Of a stretch of DNA of 64,000 bases, positions 37,156 to 47,738 are shown piece after piece. The stretch is taken from positions 310,001 to 374,000 of the forward strand of contig JANJXV010000265.1 in the NCBI GenBank assembly GCA_024803745.1, read 5' to 3'. The stretch's first letter is position 1. Each line of letters starts with the position of its first letter. The notes under the pieces are model-generated. The model ran no database searches and had not been told where the DNA came from. It saw only the letters and a list, made by a program, of their open reading frames with translations. The position numbers and the translations under genes were made by a program. The DNA is from Megascapheus bottae. Lineage: Eukaryota; Chordata; Mammalia; Rodentia; Geomyidae.

Positions 37156-37563
37156 GGAGGTGTGTGAAGTCACAGAATTGAAGTGTGTGAAGTCAAAATG
37201 GAGGTGTGTGAAGTCACAGAATGGAGGTCTGTGAAGACACAGAATAGAGGTGTGTGAAGTCAGAATGGAGGTGTGTGAAGTCAGAATGGAGGTGTGTGAA
37301 ATCATAGAATGGAGGTGTGTGAAGCCACAACGCAGGTGTGTGAACTCATGGAATGAAGGTGTGTGACGTAAAATTGCAGGTGTGTGAAGTCATAGAATGG
37401 AGGTGTGTGAAGTCATAGAATGGAGGTGTGTGAAGTCACAGAATGGAGGTGTGTGAAGTCATAGAATGGAGGTGTGTGAAGTCATAGAATGGAGGTGTGT
37501 GAAGTCATAGAATGGAGGTGTGTGAAGTCATAGAATGGAGGACTGTGAACTCAGAATGGAGGT

Positions 37564-40500
37564 TTGTGAAGTCATAGAATGGAGGTGTGTGAAGTCACAG
37601 AATGGAGGTGTGTGAAGACATAGAATGGAGGTGTGTGAAGTCATAAAATGCAGGTGTGTTAAGTCATAGAATGGTTGTTTTTGATGTCAACGAATGGAGG
37701 TGTGTGAAGTCATAGGATGGAGGTGTGTGAAGTCAGATTGGAGGTGTGTGAAATCACAGAATGGAGTTGTGTCAACTCAGAAATGAGGTGTGTGAAGTCA
37801 TAGAATGGAGGTGTGAGAAGTCATAGAATGGATGTTTGTGAAGAAAGAATGAAGGTGTGTGAAGTCATATAATAGAGGTGTGTGAAGTCATAGAATGGAG
37901 GTGTGTGAAGTCACTGAATGGAGGTGTGTGAAGTCAGAATGGAGGTGTGAAGTCGCTGAATGGAGGTGGGTGAAGTCATAAAAAGGAGGTGTGGGAAGTC
38001 ATAGAATGGAAAAGTGTGAAGTCATAGGGTTGAGATGAGTGAAGTCACAGATTCGAGGTCTGTGAAGTCATAGAATGGAGGTGTGTGAAGTCATAGAATG
38101 GAAGTGTGTGAAGTCACAAAATGGAGGTGTGTGAAGTCATAGAATGGAGGTGTGTGAAGTTATAGAATGGAGGTGTGTGAAGCCAGAATGGAGGTGTGTG
38201 AAGTCACAGAATTGAGGTGTGTGAACACAGAATGCAGGTGTGTGAATCACAGAATGGAGGTGTGTGAAATCATAGAATGGAGGTGTGTGAAGTCATAGAA
38301 TGGATGTTTGTGAAGTAAGAATGAAGGTGTGAAGTCATAGAATAGAGGTGTGTGAAGTCAAAGAATGGAGGTGTGTGAAGTCACAGAATGGAGGTGTGTG
38401 AAGTCACACAATGGAGGTGTGTGAAGTCTCGAATGGAGGTGTGCGGTCATAGAAGGGAGGTGGTGAAGTCATAGAAAGAGGTGTGGGAAGTCATAGAATG
38501 GAGGAGTGTGAAGTCATACAGTGCAGGTGACTGAAGACACAGATTCGAGGTCTGTGAAGTCATAGAATGGAGGTTTGTTAAGTCAGAATGGAGGTGTGTG
38601 AAGTCATAGAATGGAGATTTGTGAATTCATAGAATGGAGGTGTGTTACGTCACAATTGAAGTGTGTGAAGTCATAGAATGGAGGTGTGTGAAGTCACAGA
38701 ATGGAGGTGTGTGAAGTCATACAATAGAGGTGTGTGAAGTCAAAATGGAGGTGTGTGAAGTCACAGAATGGAGGTGTGTGAACTCAGAATGGTTGTGTGT
38801 GAAGTCATAGATGGAGGTGTGTGAAGTCATAGTATGGAGGTGTGTGAAATCATAGAATGGAGTTTTGTGAAGTCACACAATGGAGCTGTGTGAAGTCAGA
38901 ATGGAGGTGTGTGAAGTCATAGAATGGAGGTGTGTGAAGTCAGAATGGAGGTATGTGAAATCATAGAATCAAGGTGTGTGAAGTCACAGAATGGAGTTGT
39001 GTGAAGTCATAGAATGGAGGTGCGTGAAGTCACAGAATGGAGGTGTGTGAAGTCATAGAATTTAGGTGTGTGAAGTCACAAAATGGAGGTGTGTGAAGGC
39101 ATCGAATGGAGGTGTGTGAAGTCACAGAATGGAAGTGTGTGAAGTCAGAATGGAGGTGTGTGAAGTCACAGAATTGAGGTGTGTGAAGTCACAGAATAGA
39201 GGTGTGTGAAGTCAGAATGCAGGTGTGAAGTCACAGAAGGGAGGTGTGTGAAGTCACAGAATGGATGTTTGTGAAGAAAGAATGAAATTGTTTGAAGTCA
39301 TAGAATGGAGGTGTGTGATGTCACAGAATGGAGGTGTGTGAAGTTATAGAATGGAGGTGTGTGAAGTCAGAGAATTGAGGTGTGTGAAGTCATAGAATGG
39401 AGGTTTGTGAAGTCATAGAATGGAGGTGTGTGAAGTCACAGAATGGAGGTGTGTGAAGACATAGAATGGAGGTGTGTGAAGTCATAAAATGCAGGTGTGT
39501 TAAGTCATAGAATGGTTGTTTTTGATGTCAACGAATGGAGGTGTGTGAAGTCATAGGATGGAGGTGTGTGAAGTCAGATTGGAGGTGTGTGAAATCACAG
39601 AATGGAGTTGTGTCAACTCAGAAATGAGGTGTGTGAAGTCATAGAATGGAGGTGTGAGAAGTCATAGAATGGATGTTTGTGAAGAAAGAATGAAGGTGTG
39701 TGAAGTCATATAATAGAGGTGTGTGAAGTCATAGAATAAGGTGTGTGAAGTCACTGAATGGAGGTGTGTGAAGTCAGAATGGAGGTGTGAAGTCGCTGAA
39801 TGGAGGTGGGTGAAGTCATAAAAAGGAGGTGTGGGAAGTCATAGAATGGAAAAGTGTGAAGTCATAGGGTTGAGATGAGTGAAGTCACAGATTCGAGGTC
39901 TGTGAAGTCATAGAATGGAGGTGTGTGAAGTCATAGAATGGAAGTGTGTGAAGTCACAAAATGGAGGTGTGTGAAGTCATAGAATGGAGGTGTGTGAAGT
40001 TATAGAATGGAGGGGTGTGAAGCCAGAATGGAGGTGTGTGAAGTCACAGAATTGAGGTGTGTGAACACAGAATGCAGGTGTGTGAATCACAGAATGGAGG
40101 TGTGTGAAATCATAGAATGGAGGTGTGTGAAGTCATAGAATGGATGTTTGTGAAGTAAGAATGAAGGTGTGAAGTCATAGAATAGAGGTGTGTGAAGTCA
40201 AAGAATGGAGGTGTGTGAAGTCACAGAATGGAGGTGTGTGAAGTCACACAATGGAGGTGTGTGAAGTCTCGAATGGAGGTGTGCGGTCATAGAAGGGAGG
40301 TGGTGAAGTCATAGAAAGAGGTGTGGGAAGTCATAGAATGGAGGAGTGTGAAGTCATACAGTGCAGGTGACTGAAGACACAGATTCGAGGTCTGTGAAGT
40401 CATAGAATGGAGGTTTGTTAAGTCAGAATGGAGGTGTGTGAAGTCATAGAATGGAGATTTGTGAATTCATAGAATGGAGGTGTGTTACGTCACAATTGAA

Positions 40501-41772
40501 GTGTGTGAAGTCATAGAATGGAGGTGTGTGAAGTCACAGAATGGAGGTGTGTGAAGTCATACAATAGAGGTGTGTGAAGTCAAAATGGAGGTGTGTGAAG
40601 TCACAGAATGGAGGTGTGTGAACTCAGAATGGTTGTGTGTGAAGTCATAGATGGAGGTGTGTGAAGTCATAGTATGGAGGTGTGTGAAATCATAGAATGG
40701 AGTTTTGTGAAGTCACACAATGGAGCTGTGTGAAGTCAGAATGGAGGTGTGTGAAGTCATAGAATGGAGGTGTGTGAAGTCAGAATGGAGGTATGTGAAA
40801 TCATAGAATCAAGGTGTGTGAAGTCACAGAATGGAGTTGTGTGAAGTCATAGAATGGAGGTGCGTGAAGTCACAGAATGGAGGTGTGTGAAGTCATAGAA
40901 TTTAGGTGTGTGAAGTCACAAAATGGAGGTGTGTGAAGGCATCGAATGGAGGTGTGTGAAGTCACAGAATGGAAGTGTTTGAAGTCAGAATGGAGGTGTG
41001 TGAAGTCACAGAATTGAGGTGTGTGAAGTCACAGAATAGAGGTGTGTGAAGTCAGAATGCAGGTGTGAAGTCACAGAAGGGAGGTGTGTGAAGTCACAGA
41101 ATGGATGTTTGTGAAGAAAGAATGAAATTTTTTGAAGTCATAGAATGGAGGTGTGTGATGTCACAGAATGGAGGTGTGTGAAGTTATAGAATGGAGGTGT
41201 GTGAAGTCAGAGAATTGAGGTGTGTGAAGTCATAGAATGGAGGTTTGTGAAGTCATAGAATGGAGGTGTGTGAAGTCACAGAATGGAGGTGTGTGAAGAC
41301 ATAGAATGGAGGTGTGTGAAGTCATAAAATGCAGGTGTGTTAAGTCATAGAATGGTTGTTTTTGATGTCAACGAATGGAGGTGTGTGAAGTCATAGGATG
41401 GAGGTGTGTGAAGTCAGATTGGAGGTGTGTGAAATCACAGAATGGAGTTGTGTCAACTCAGAAATGAGGTGTGTGAAGTCATAGAATGGAGGTGTGAGAA
41501 GTCATAGAATGGATGTTTGTGAAGAAAGAATGAAGGTGTGTGAAGTCATATAATAGAGGTGTGTGAAGTCATAGAATGGAGGTGTGTGAAGTCACTGAAT
41601 GGAGGTGTGTGAAGTCAGAATGGAGGTGTGAAGTCGCTGAATGGAGGTGGGTGAAGTCATAAAAAGGAGGTGTGGGAAGTCATAGAATGGAAAAGTGTGA
41701 AGTCATAGGGTTGAGATGAGTGAAGTCACAGATTCGAGGTCTGTGAAGTCATAGAATGGAGGTGTGTGAAGT
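37564..41772. repeat. Satellite domain 4: 1,840-bp higher-order repeat, about 2.3 copies
   Basis: Units start at about 37560, 39401 and 41241. Each is the first half of the 3,692-bp unit, without the LTR half. The second copy has a one-base loss near 39737 (gaataagg against gaatggagg). The third copy ends near 41772, where sequence switches to domain 1-like monomers. Confidence 0.9.
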
Positions 41773-42116
41773 CAGAATGGACGTGTAAAGTCACAGAATT
41801 GAGGTGTGTGAAGTCACAGAATGGAGGTTTGTGAAGACATACAATGGAGATGTGTGAAGTCATAGAATGGATGTTTCTAAAGTAAGACTGAATGTGTGTG
41901 AAGTCATAGAATGGAGGTGTGTGAAGTCAAAATTAAGGTGTGTGAACTCATAAAATGGAGGTGTGTGAACTCATACATTGGAGGTGTGAAGTCATGGAAT
42001 GGAGGTGTGTTAAGTCAAAGAATGGAGGTTTGTGAAGTCACAGATTGGAAGTGTGTGAAGTCAAAACGGAGGAGTGTGAAGTCAAAAAGGTGGTGTGTGA
42101 AGTCACAAATGGAATT
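41773..42116. repeat. Satellite right edge, domain 1-like monomers
   Basis: The pattern gatgtttctaaagtaagact ... tcaaaacggaggagtgtgaa ... aaaaaggtggtgtgtgaagt matches domain 1 around 18166-18420 and 21050-21350, so both outer edges of the array share one monomer lineage. The array stops at about 42116. Confidence 0.8.
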
Positions 42117-42277
42117 ATTCCATTGAAATGGAACAACATTATATGATGACATATGCTGGTACTGTGAGAATATTGCAAAATCTTAGGGTATCAAGTAATA
42201 ATACTGTGAAGTACACCCAGAATGTTAATGTTCTATGGCTGGCATAATAATCACTTGGGGAAGAAACTTTTTTTTCT
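42117..42277. other. Unique-looking right flank of the satellite
   Basis: A short AT-rich stretch with no recognised feature. This is the only right-hand array boundary in the window. Confidence 0.4.
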
Positions 42278-42522
42278 TTTTTTGGCTGGGGGATTTGTAA
42301 GGCTTGAACTCTGGGCCTGGGCACTGTTCCTGAGCTCTTCAACTCAAGGCTATCACCCTACCTATGAAGCCACAGTGCCATTTCCCATATTCTAGTGGTT
42401 AACTGTAGATGAGAGTCTCATAAACTTTCTAATGCCTAGGCTGGCTTTGAACCAAATCTTTAGATATCAGCCTGATATCTGAGTAGATATGATTACAGGT
42501 AGAAGTCACTGCACCTGGCAAG
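42278..42522 (-). mobile_element. SINE, 7SL/B1-headed composite
   Basis: The reverse copy has a full second half (aggcttgaactctgggcctg) and a head containing gagtagatatgattacaggt. Confidence 0.7.
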
Positions 42523-42611
42523 AAATTTATTTCTTGCTGTTTTATACTACAAATTTACTGTATGTTTCACTTTTTCAAAAAGACTGAGGATGATCTTTGT
42601 TCTCTATATAA

Positions 42612-42756
42612 TGGGAAGAGGTGTAGGGAGCTGTGAGCAGAAGAACTGAGGGGCAATACTCAGGGTAGGACAATAGCCTTAAACTAAAGAGCTCAGGGCC
42701 CAAGGTCCAAGCCCCATGACTTTCCCCACTACCCCACAAAAAAAGGGAAAAAAATT
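42612..42756 (+). mobile_element. SINE second-half fragment with A-rich tail
   Basis: Forward second half: aaagagctcagggcccaagg, then tccaagccccatgac, then an A-rich tail. Confidence 0.55.
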
Positions 42757-43469
42757 GGAGATTGGAGAGGATTTGCTAAAAAGAATATATAGAAATAGTA
42801 ATTCAAAATGTAGAAAGAAGTTCAATATTAACAGTCATGAGAAAAATTAAAATTACAATGAAATCATTACTTTAAATATGTTAATATAAATATAGTTTTA
42901 AACAAAAAGATCCACATACACACGCAAACACACACACACACACGCATACAAAAAAACAACTTTCAAAGTCTAACTATTACTGGGAACGTAGTGAGAAGAA
43001 GTAGAACTTTGGAATAGTTCTGCAAGGAGTGCTAAAAAAGTACTAAATATAGAATTACATAGAAATATGGTCCAACACTTCTATTTCTAGATTTGTACCT
43101 AACGGAAGAGAAAGCAGAGACTAGAACAAATATGTGGAGAATCCATTCACAACCATTAATAATAATCCAAAGATAGAAATATGCAAAACAATGCATTGAA
43201 AAGGAAGAACATTTTACTATATTTTACAGATGAATCTTGATTACAGTAAACTAAAAATACAGCAGTCATAAAGGAAGAGCTAGGGTATGTTTTTCCTTCC
43301 AGAGCTTCTAAGGTTCAACAAACCCTTAGAGCCAAAAAGCACGATGGTTCCAGAGAATGGAGTAGAGAGGAACAGGAGCTGAATGTTTAATGATTATACA
43401 TGGAAGATGAAAATTGCTCTAGATGGGTAGAATGAAGAGAGAACTGTACCCTAAACAATGGTTATGTAG
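42757..43469. other. Anonymous AT-rich sequence with (CA)n
   Basis: No gene is recognised. An imperfect CA run lies at about 42912-42950. Confidence 0.45.
42912..42950. repeat. Imperfect (CA)n microsatellite
   Basis: A CA-rich run interrupted by cacgcaaa and cacgcata. Confidence 0.75.
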
Positions 43470-43570
43470 CCACACAGGATGGGACACACCTATACTCCCT
43501 GATCTTGGGAAACTCAAGAAGGATTTCTAGCCAACCTGGATGCATGGAAAGATCTATCATAAAAACTAAT
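43470..43570 (+). mobile_element. SINE head fragment, 7SL/B1-like, decayed
   Basis: A head-like stretch (gccacacaggatgggacaca, then tgatcttgggaaactcaaga) without a second half. Confidence 0.5.
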
Positions 43571-43576
43571 GTGGAG

Positions 43577-43752
43577 GGGCTGGGAGTTTGGCATAGTTGT
43601 AGAGTGCTTGTATGAAGACGAAGGTTCAATTCCGCAGTACCACATACACAGAAAAAACCAGAAGTAGTGCTGTGGCTCAAGTAGAAGATCACTAGGCTTG
43701 AGGAAAGCTGAAGGACAGTGCTCAGACCGAGTTCCAGCCAAAGGGCTTGTTT
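43577..43752 (+). mobile_element. SINE, tRNA/ID-headed type
   Basis: Head ggctgggagtttggcatagt, then gttcaattccgcagtaccac, then the shared second half agtagtgctgtggctcaagt. Confidence 0.75.
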
Positions 43753-43767
43753 AAAAAAACCCAGAAA

Positions 43768-44024
43768 GCTGAGCATGATGGGGTGGTGGCTCACTTCTAT
43801 AATCCTAGCTACTCAGGAGGCTGAGATCTGAGGATCAAGGTTTAAAGCCATCCTGGCACAAAAAGACCTGAGACTCTTATTTCCAAATTACCTTTAGAAA
43901 ATGGGAAGTGGGCTTGGCTCCAGGGTAATGTGGTAGCCTGGAGCTGAAGAGCTCAGGGATAGTACGCAGGTTGAGTTCAAGATCTATAACCCACCAAAAA
44001 AACCCCCAAAAAACAAAAAATAAT
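43768..44024 (+). mobile_element. SINE, 7SL/B1-headed composite, well preserved
   Basis: Head gctgagcatgatggggtggt with aatcctagctactcaggagg is close to 7SL RNA. It is followed by the shared second half (ggagctgaagagctcaggga, gttcaagatc) and an A-rich tail. It is the best forward copy of this family. Confidence 0.75.
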
Positions 44025-44370
44025 ATGGAAAAATTTGGAAATGTACACTACAAATGGAATTAATAATAAACACAAAATATGCAAAAGATACAAATTATCA
44101 CAATATGGGTATCCTGCTTCTGTATCTTTCACTGACTCCTGTTCAAATATGTCACATATTCTGAATCATTTCTCCCAGTCAATATATGCCACACATGTTA
44201 GCTTGTACTGAACTTCTTGGGAAATCAAAAGCAAATACTAAGCAAATATGTGTTAGATTTTGTCAACAGTGATATTTCAAATATAAATCCTTACTCATTG
44301 ATTATTTAATATCAATGCTGGAATCTAACTTACACTGGCAGAATCTTCAATCTTTTGAGAATCTTCAAAA
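44025..44370. other. Anonymous AT-rich sequence
   Basis: No gene or repeat is recognised. It ends abruptly where block C L1 sequence begins. Confidence 0.4.
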
Positions 44371-44718
44371 GGGTGTGTAAATATTTAGGATCGTTATGTC
44401 TTCCTGGAGGAAAGATCCCTTTAGTGGTATGTAGTAACTTTCTTTGTCTTTTCTTACTAATTTTAGTTTGAAGTCTATTTTACCTGATATGAGGATGGCA
44501 AATCCAGCCTGTTTATGGGGGCAGTTAGCTTGATAGAGTTTATTCCAACCTCTCACTTTCAAAAGATGATTGTTTTTGGGTAAGATGTGTCTCTAGAAGA
44601 CAGCAGAACGATGGCTCTTGTTTTTGATCCAACTAGACAGCCTATGCCGTTTAATTGGAGAGTTAAGTCCATTGATATTGAGAGATAGAATTGAGAGATA
44701 TTTATTAGTTCCTACCAT
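44371..44718 (-). pseudogene. L1 ORF2 N-terminal (endonuclease) fragment
   Basis: The probable start codon is at 44718. The fragment includes the KVRGWNKLYQAN and AGFAILIS segments of the endonuclease and is cut off at 44371, before the catalytic C-terminal part. The frame break near the CCLQETH segment is the same type as in block A. Confidence 0.8.
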
Positions 44719-44804
44719 TTTTAAAAGCTTTTAGTAGGGCCTGTGTCTTGACAGTTCTTGTGGTCCTTAGATGGTATGCTGTTTAGGTGCCATTTCTTTC
44801 CCTA

Positions 44805-45953
44805 TATTGCATTTATTTTGGTTTTCTATGTATAGAGCATCTTTGAGAATTCTCTGTAGTGTTGGTTTTGTTTGGACATATTGTTGCAGCTTTTCCCTGG
44901 AATGGAATGTTTTTATTGTTCCCTCAGTTATGAATGAGAGCTTAGCTGGCTACAGTATTCTTGGTTGGTAGTTATTTGATTTAAGGGCATGACATATATG
45001 CTTCCAGTCACTTCGTGCTTGCATGGTCTCTGCTGAGAAATCTGGGGTTATTCTGATTGGTTTGCCTTTATAAGTTACTGATCCCTTTTCCCTGGCTGCC
45101 TTTAGGATCTTTCCTTTCGTTTCTATTCATCCAGTTCGGATCACAATGTGGCGGTGCGATGTTCTTTTCTGGTCAGGTCTGTTTGGGGTTCTAAAAGCTT
45201 CTCGTATGTGGATGGGCCTGCCCTTCTGGATATTTGGGAAATTCTCTGAGATGATTCCCTGAAGTATATTTCCAATACCATTGACCTCTTTCTCCACGCC
45301 CTCCTCAATACCAACCAGACTTAAATTAGGCTTCCTAATTGCATCTTGGACCTCCTTAAGTGCTCTCTCATATTTCCTAGATTTGGATTGACTCATTTTC
45401 TGTTCTTTCTCTATAATAACTAAATTATCTTCAGCCCCGGAAATTCTCTCCTCTGCATTGTCTAACCTGCTATCAAAGCTATCTACTTTATTTTTCATCT
45501 CCCTTGCTTCTAATTGCTCATTTTTGATGCCTTGCATCTCCTGATTTAGATCATGTATGGATTTCTTTATCTGCTTGATTTCCTTTGGAGTGGTTAGCTC
45601 AGTAGGTTTATGTTCTTTGGACATTTGCTGGAGTTTGGTCACGTTTTTATTTGGGGATTCTATGAATTCATCCATCTTTCTTTGAAAAACCTTTATTATG
45701 GCCATCTTTATAGCTTCTTCTTTTTCACTTATCACCTTGTTTTTGCTTTCCTCTTGTTCAGCTATGGCTTCCTCCATTATCTCTTTCTTTATATTTTCAC
45801 ATTTTCCATTAATGATGTTTATCAATTGCATTTGTGTAGCACTTGGAAGACTCTCCTCTAGGTTTGCCAGTGACTGTTCCATTGTCTTTTTACATTGGGG
45901 GGGGATGTTGTTTCTTGATTTGACATTTTTCTTGAGTTTCTTGTTCTGCCCAT
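44805..45953 (-). pseudogene. L1 ORF1, the most intact copy in the window
   Basis: A single 280-codon frame (45127-45969) covers the coiled coil and most of the RRM-like domain, with IKKSIHDLNQEMQGIKNEQL, RKPNLSLVGIEEG and IISENFPNI. The authentic start is probably the ATG at 45953 (MGRTRNSRKM), which is out of frame because of a run of eight C (as G on plus, 45895-45905). A TGA at 45127 removes the C-terminal domain, whose decayed remains continue to about 44805. Compared with ORF1p of about 340-370 residues it is truncated and not functional. Confidence 0.8.
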
Positions 45954-46640
45954 TTGAAAATGGGAGCAAGATTACTACTAAATACGATTATAGTTTTTCA
46001 GATATAACCAACCTAGACCTCTGTAGCTGGCAGACACTAGATGTTCACAAGTTTCGATTGGTATTATCACTCTTTCTTTGTGCACTGACAGACCAGTCTA
46101 ATACAACCACTAATAAGCGAATCATACCCAAAACAATAAGCCTCTCAATCCAGTCTCTATTGTCTTATGTCCCTCTGAGCCTAGAGAATAATTAACCACC
46201 TACATATACAATATTGCTCAACAGCCATCAAGTGTAGATCCGTGCAGTATAAGGGTTGAAAGACCTGCAGAGGTCCAGAGACAGAAGAGAAGAATGAGAG
46301 AGGTCAGGGGAGGTACAAGTGGATTAACGTAGGAGTGTAAGAATATTGTAGTAATGAAGAAAAGGTATAGCATAAGGATAACTGACCTAAGTTGGTAAGT
46401 AGTAGCATATTTGAGTACAAAGTTTGGAAAGTATTAGAATAAAACCTATGTGTTGCTGCACGACTAGCTCTTAGCCCAACCAGTGGCCTCACAGTGGACC
46501 ATGGTATGGATCTGTTTTTCTTGTCTACGTTGAGGGAAAGGGGTATTTCACAAGATGCAGAAGCGAAGATTTCAGAAGCTAATGCTGTGAGTGAATTAGC
46601 TCGTAAAAAGCATTTTTATTTTCTTTTTTCTTTCTGCCAT
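45954..46640 (-). other. Block C probable L1 5' untranslated region and flank
   Basis: Paralogous to 6793-7482. No gene is seen. Confidence 0.4.
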
Positions 46641-46823
46641 TCTTGGGGCTTGAATTCAGGGCCTGAGCACTGTCCTCGGGTTTTCTCAAGTCTAGCCCTC
46701 TTCCACTTGAGCCCCAGTGCCACATCTAGATTTTCTATCTATGTGATACTGAGCAATCAAACCCAGATCTTCATGGATTCTAGGCAAGCACTCTACCACT
46801 ATGCCAAACTCTCAGCGCTGACA
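46641..46823 (-). mobile_element. SINE, tRNA/ID-headed type (block C copy)
   Basis: The same insertion as 7483-7665, inherited by duplication. Confidence 0.75.
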
Positions 46824-47019
46824 TAGTAATTATAAAGTCATCATCATCATTTCAAAATATCCTTTCTCCTACAAAGAATGAACACTTATCTATGTGTGGA
46901 ATGCTTTTTTTTAAATTTCACTAATTCTTCTGTGTTTTTCCCTCTTGCATTTTATACACATGACAGCAAAGCTAATCATCAGGAAAAAATTAATTAGGAT
47001 ACAAAAATATGTGCAAGAT

Positions 47020-47215
47020 GCCCTGTGTGTTTGACCTAGTGGTAGAGTCCTTGGCTACCACGCAAAAAGACTCAGGTTTGATTCCTCATTACCACGTACA
47101 TAGAAAACGCTGCAAGTGGTGCTGTGGATTGGTGGGACGGCTAAAGCCTAAAGAAAGCCCAAGAACAATGTTCACACTCTGAGGTCAAGTCCCAAGACTA
47201 GCAAAAACAAAAAAA
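47020..47215 (+). mobile_element. SINE, tRNA/ID-headed type (block C copy)
   Basis: The same insertion as 7903-8095. A deletion of about 35 bp just upstream (near 47007) separates the two paralogues. Confidence 0.7.
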
Positions 47216-47732
47216 AATTCGACAAGGGGCAAAATGCAGGCAGAGAAGGCACTGTGAAACAAATGTTTTGTAAAGGATGAGGGCAATATTGACCCGTAAG
47301 TTTGGATCTTACCTAAGAAAGGCTCCTTGAGCCTGAGACCAGACTGGCAGTTGGGTGTAGTGGAAGACATTGGGATTGGACAAATAAGGTGTACTGTTTA
47401 CTACATCCACATGTATATTGTGAGATTGGAGGAGAGATTCAGCCTCCAGTATGTCTTTGGTGAGGTCTTCTGTGAGCAAGGATCTTTGGTCATTGGGCCC
47501 TGAAAGGTGACCCTGCCTCTCTAACAATGGAACAGAATATGGAACCCTGGTAACCAAGCCACTGTAACTAACAACCAACTCAAGCCAACTCCCATGGCCT
47601 GTGGCTCAGGAGGAAGAAAGATGTTGTTGTGCTGTTGCCAAAGGTCAGGAAACTCGAGTCTCAGGCATGGAATTTATGGATGTCTTACTCGTAGATGTAC
47701 ATGCTAGATCATTGCCAAGCCACAAACCCAGT
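47216..47732. other. Block C anonymous flank up to the duplication junction
   Basis: Paralogous to 8096-8609. No gene is recognised. Confidence 0.4.
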
Positions 47733-47738
47733 ATCATG

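Larger units (their letters stand above)
26488..37563. repeat. Satellite domain 3: three copies of a 3,692-bp higher-order repeat
   Basis: The units run about 26488-30179, 30180-33871 and 33872-37563. The marker cacaaaatgg lies at 27039, 30731, 34423 and 38115, each 3,692 bp apart. Each unit begins with 1,099-type sequence, contains two diverged copies of a roughly 830-bp block (about 27530-27900 against 28370-28730 in the first unit) and carries one solo LTR. Copies are nearly identical; single-base differences noted include 35594 (g for t) and 36831 (c for t). Confidence 0.92.
17456..42116. repeat. 23-bp satellite (minisatellite) array, about 24.7 kb
   Basis: The array consists of direct tandem copies of a 23-bp monomer (gaatggaggtgtgtgaagtc then ata or aca), with common 20-21-bp versions lacking the ta/ca step. 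Array length divided by monomer length gives about a thousand monomers. All are in one orientation. The left part is irregular and the centre and right are organised in long higher-order units. One consensus monomer has 9 G, 7 A, 6 T and 1 C on the plus strand. The only foreign insertions I see are three identical-position solo LTRs. I know no named satellite with this monomer. Open frames in it, such as the minus-strand DFTHLHS repeats, are by-products of the periodicity. Confidence 0.97.
44371..47734 (-). mobile_element. Block C: L1 5' half plus flank, paralogue of 5216-8609
   Basis: The segment aligns with block A from 5216 to 8609, including the L1 endonuclease start, ORF1, probable 5' untranslated region, two SINEs and anonymous flank. 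Differences are many more than between blocks A and A', so this is an older duplication. The 3' part of the L1 is missing, which target-primed insertion does not produce. Confidence 0.85.

Noticed and set aside
17456..42116. CRISPR-like appearance of short direct repeats
   Set aside because: There are no unique spacers and no cas genes, and the setting is a mammalian genome with L1 and SINEs. It is a head-to-tail satellite.
17456..42116. Similarity of gaatgg to the GGAAT satellite II/III motif
   Set aside because: The pentamer is not tandemly repeated; it occurs once per 23-bp monomer and the rest of the monomer is unrelated.
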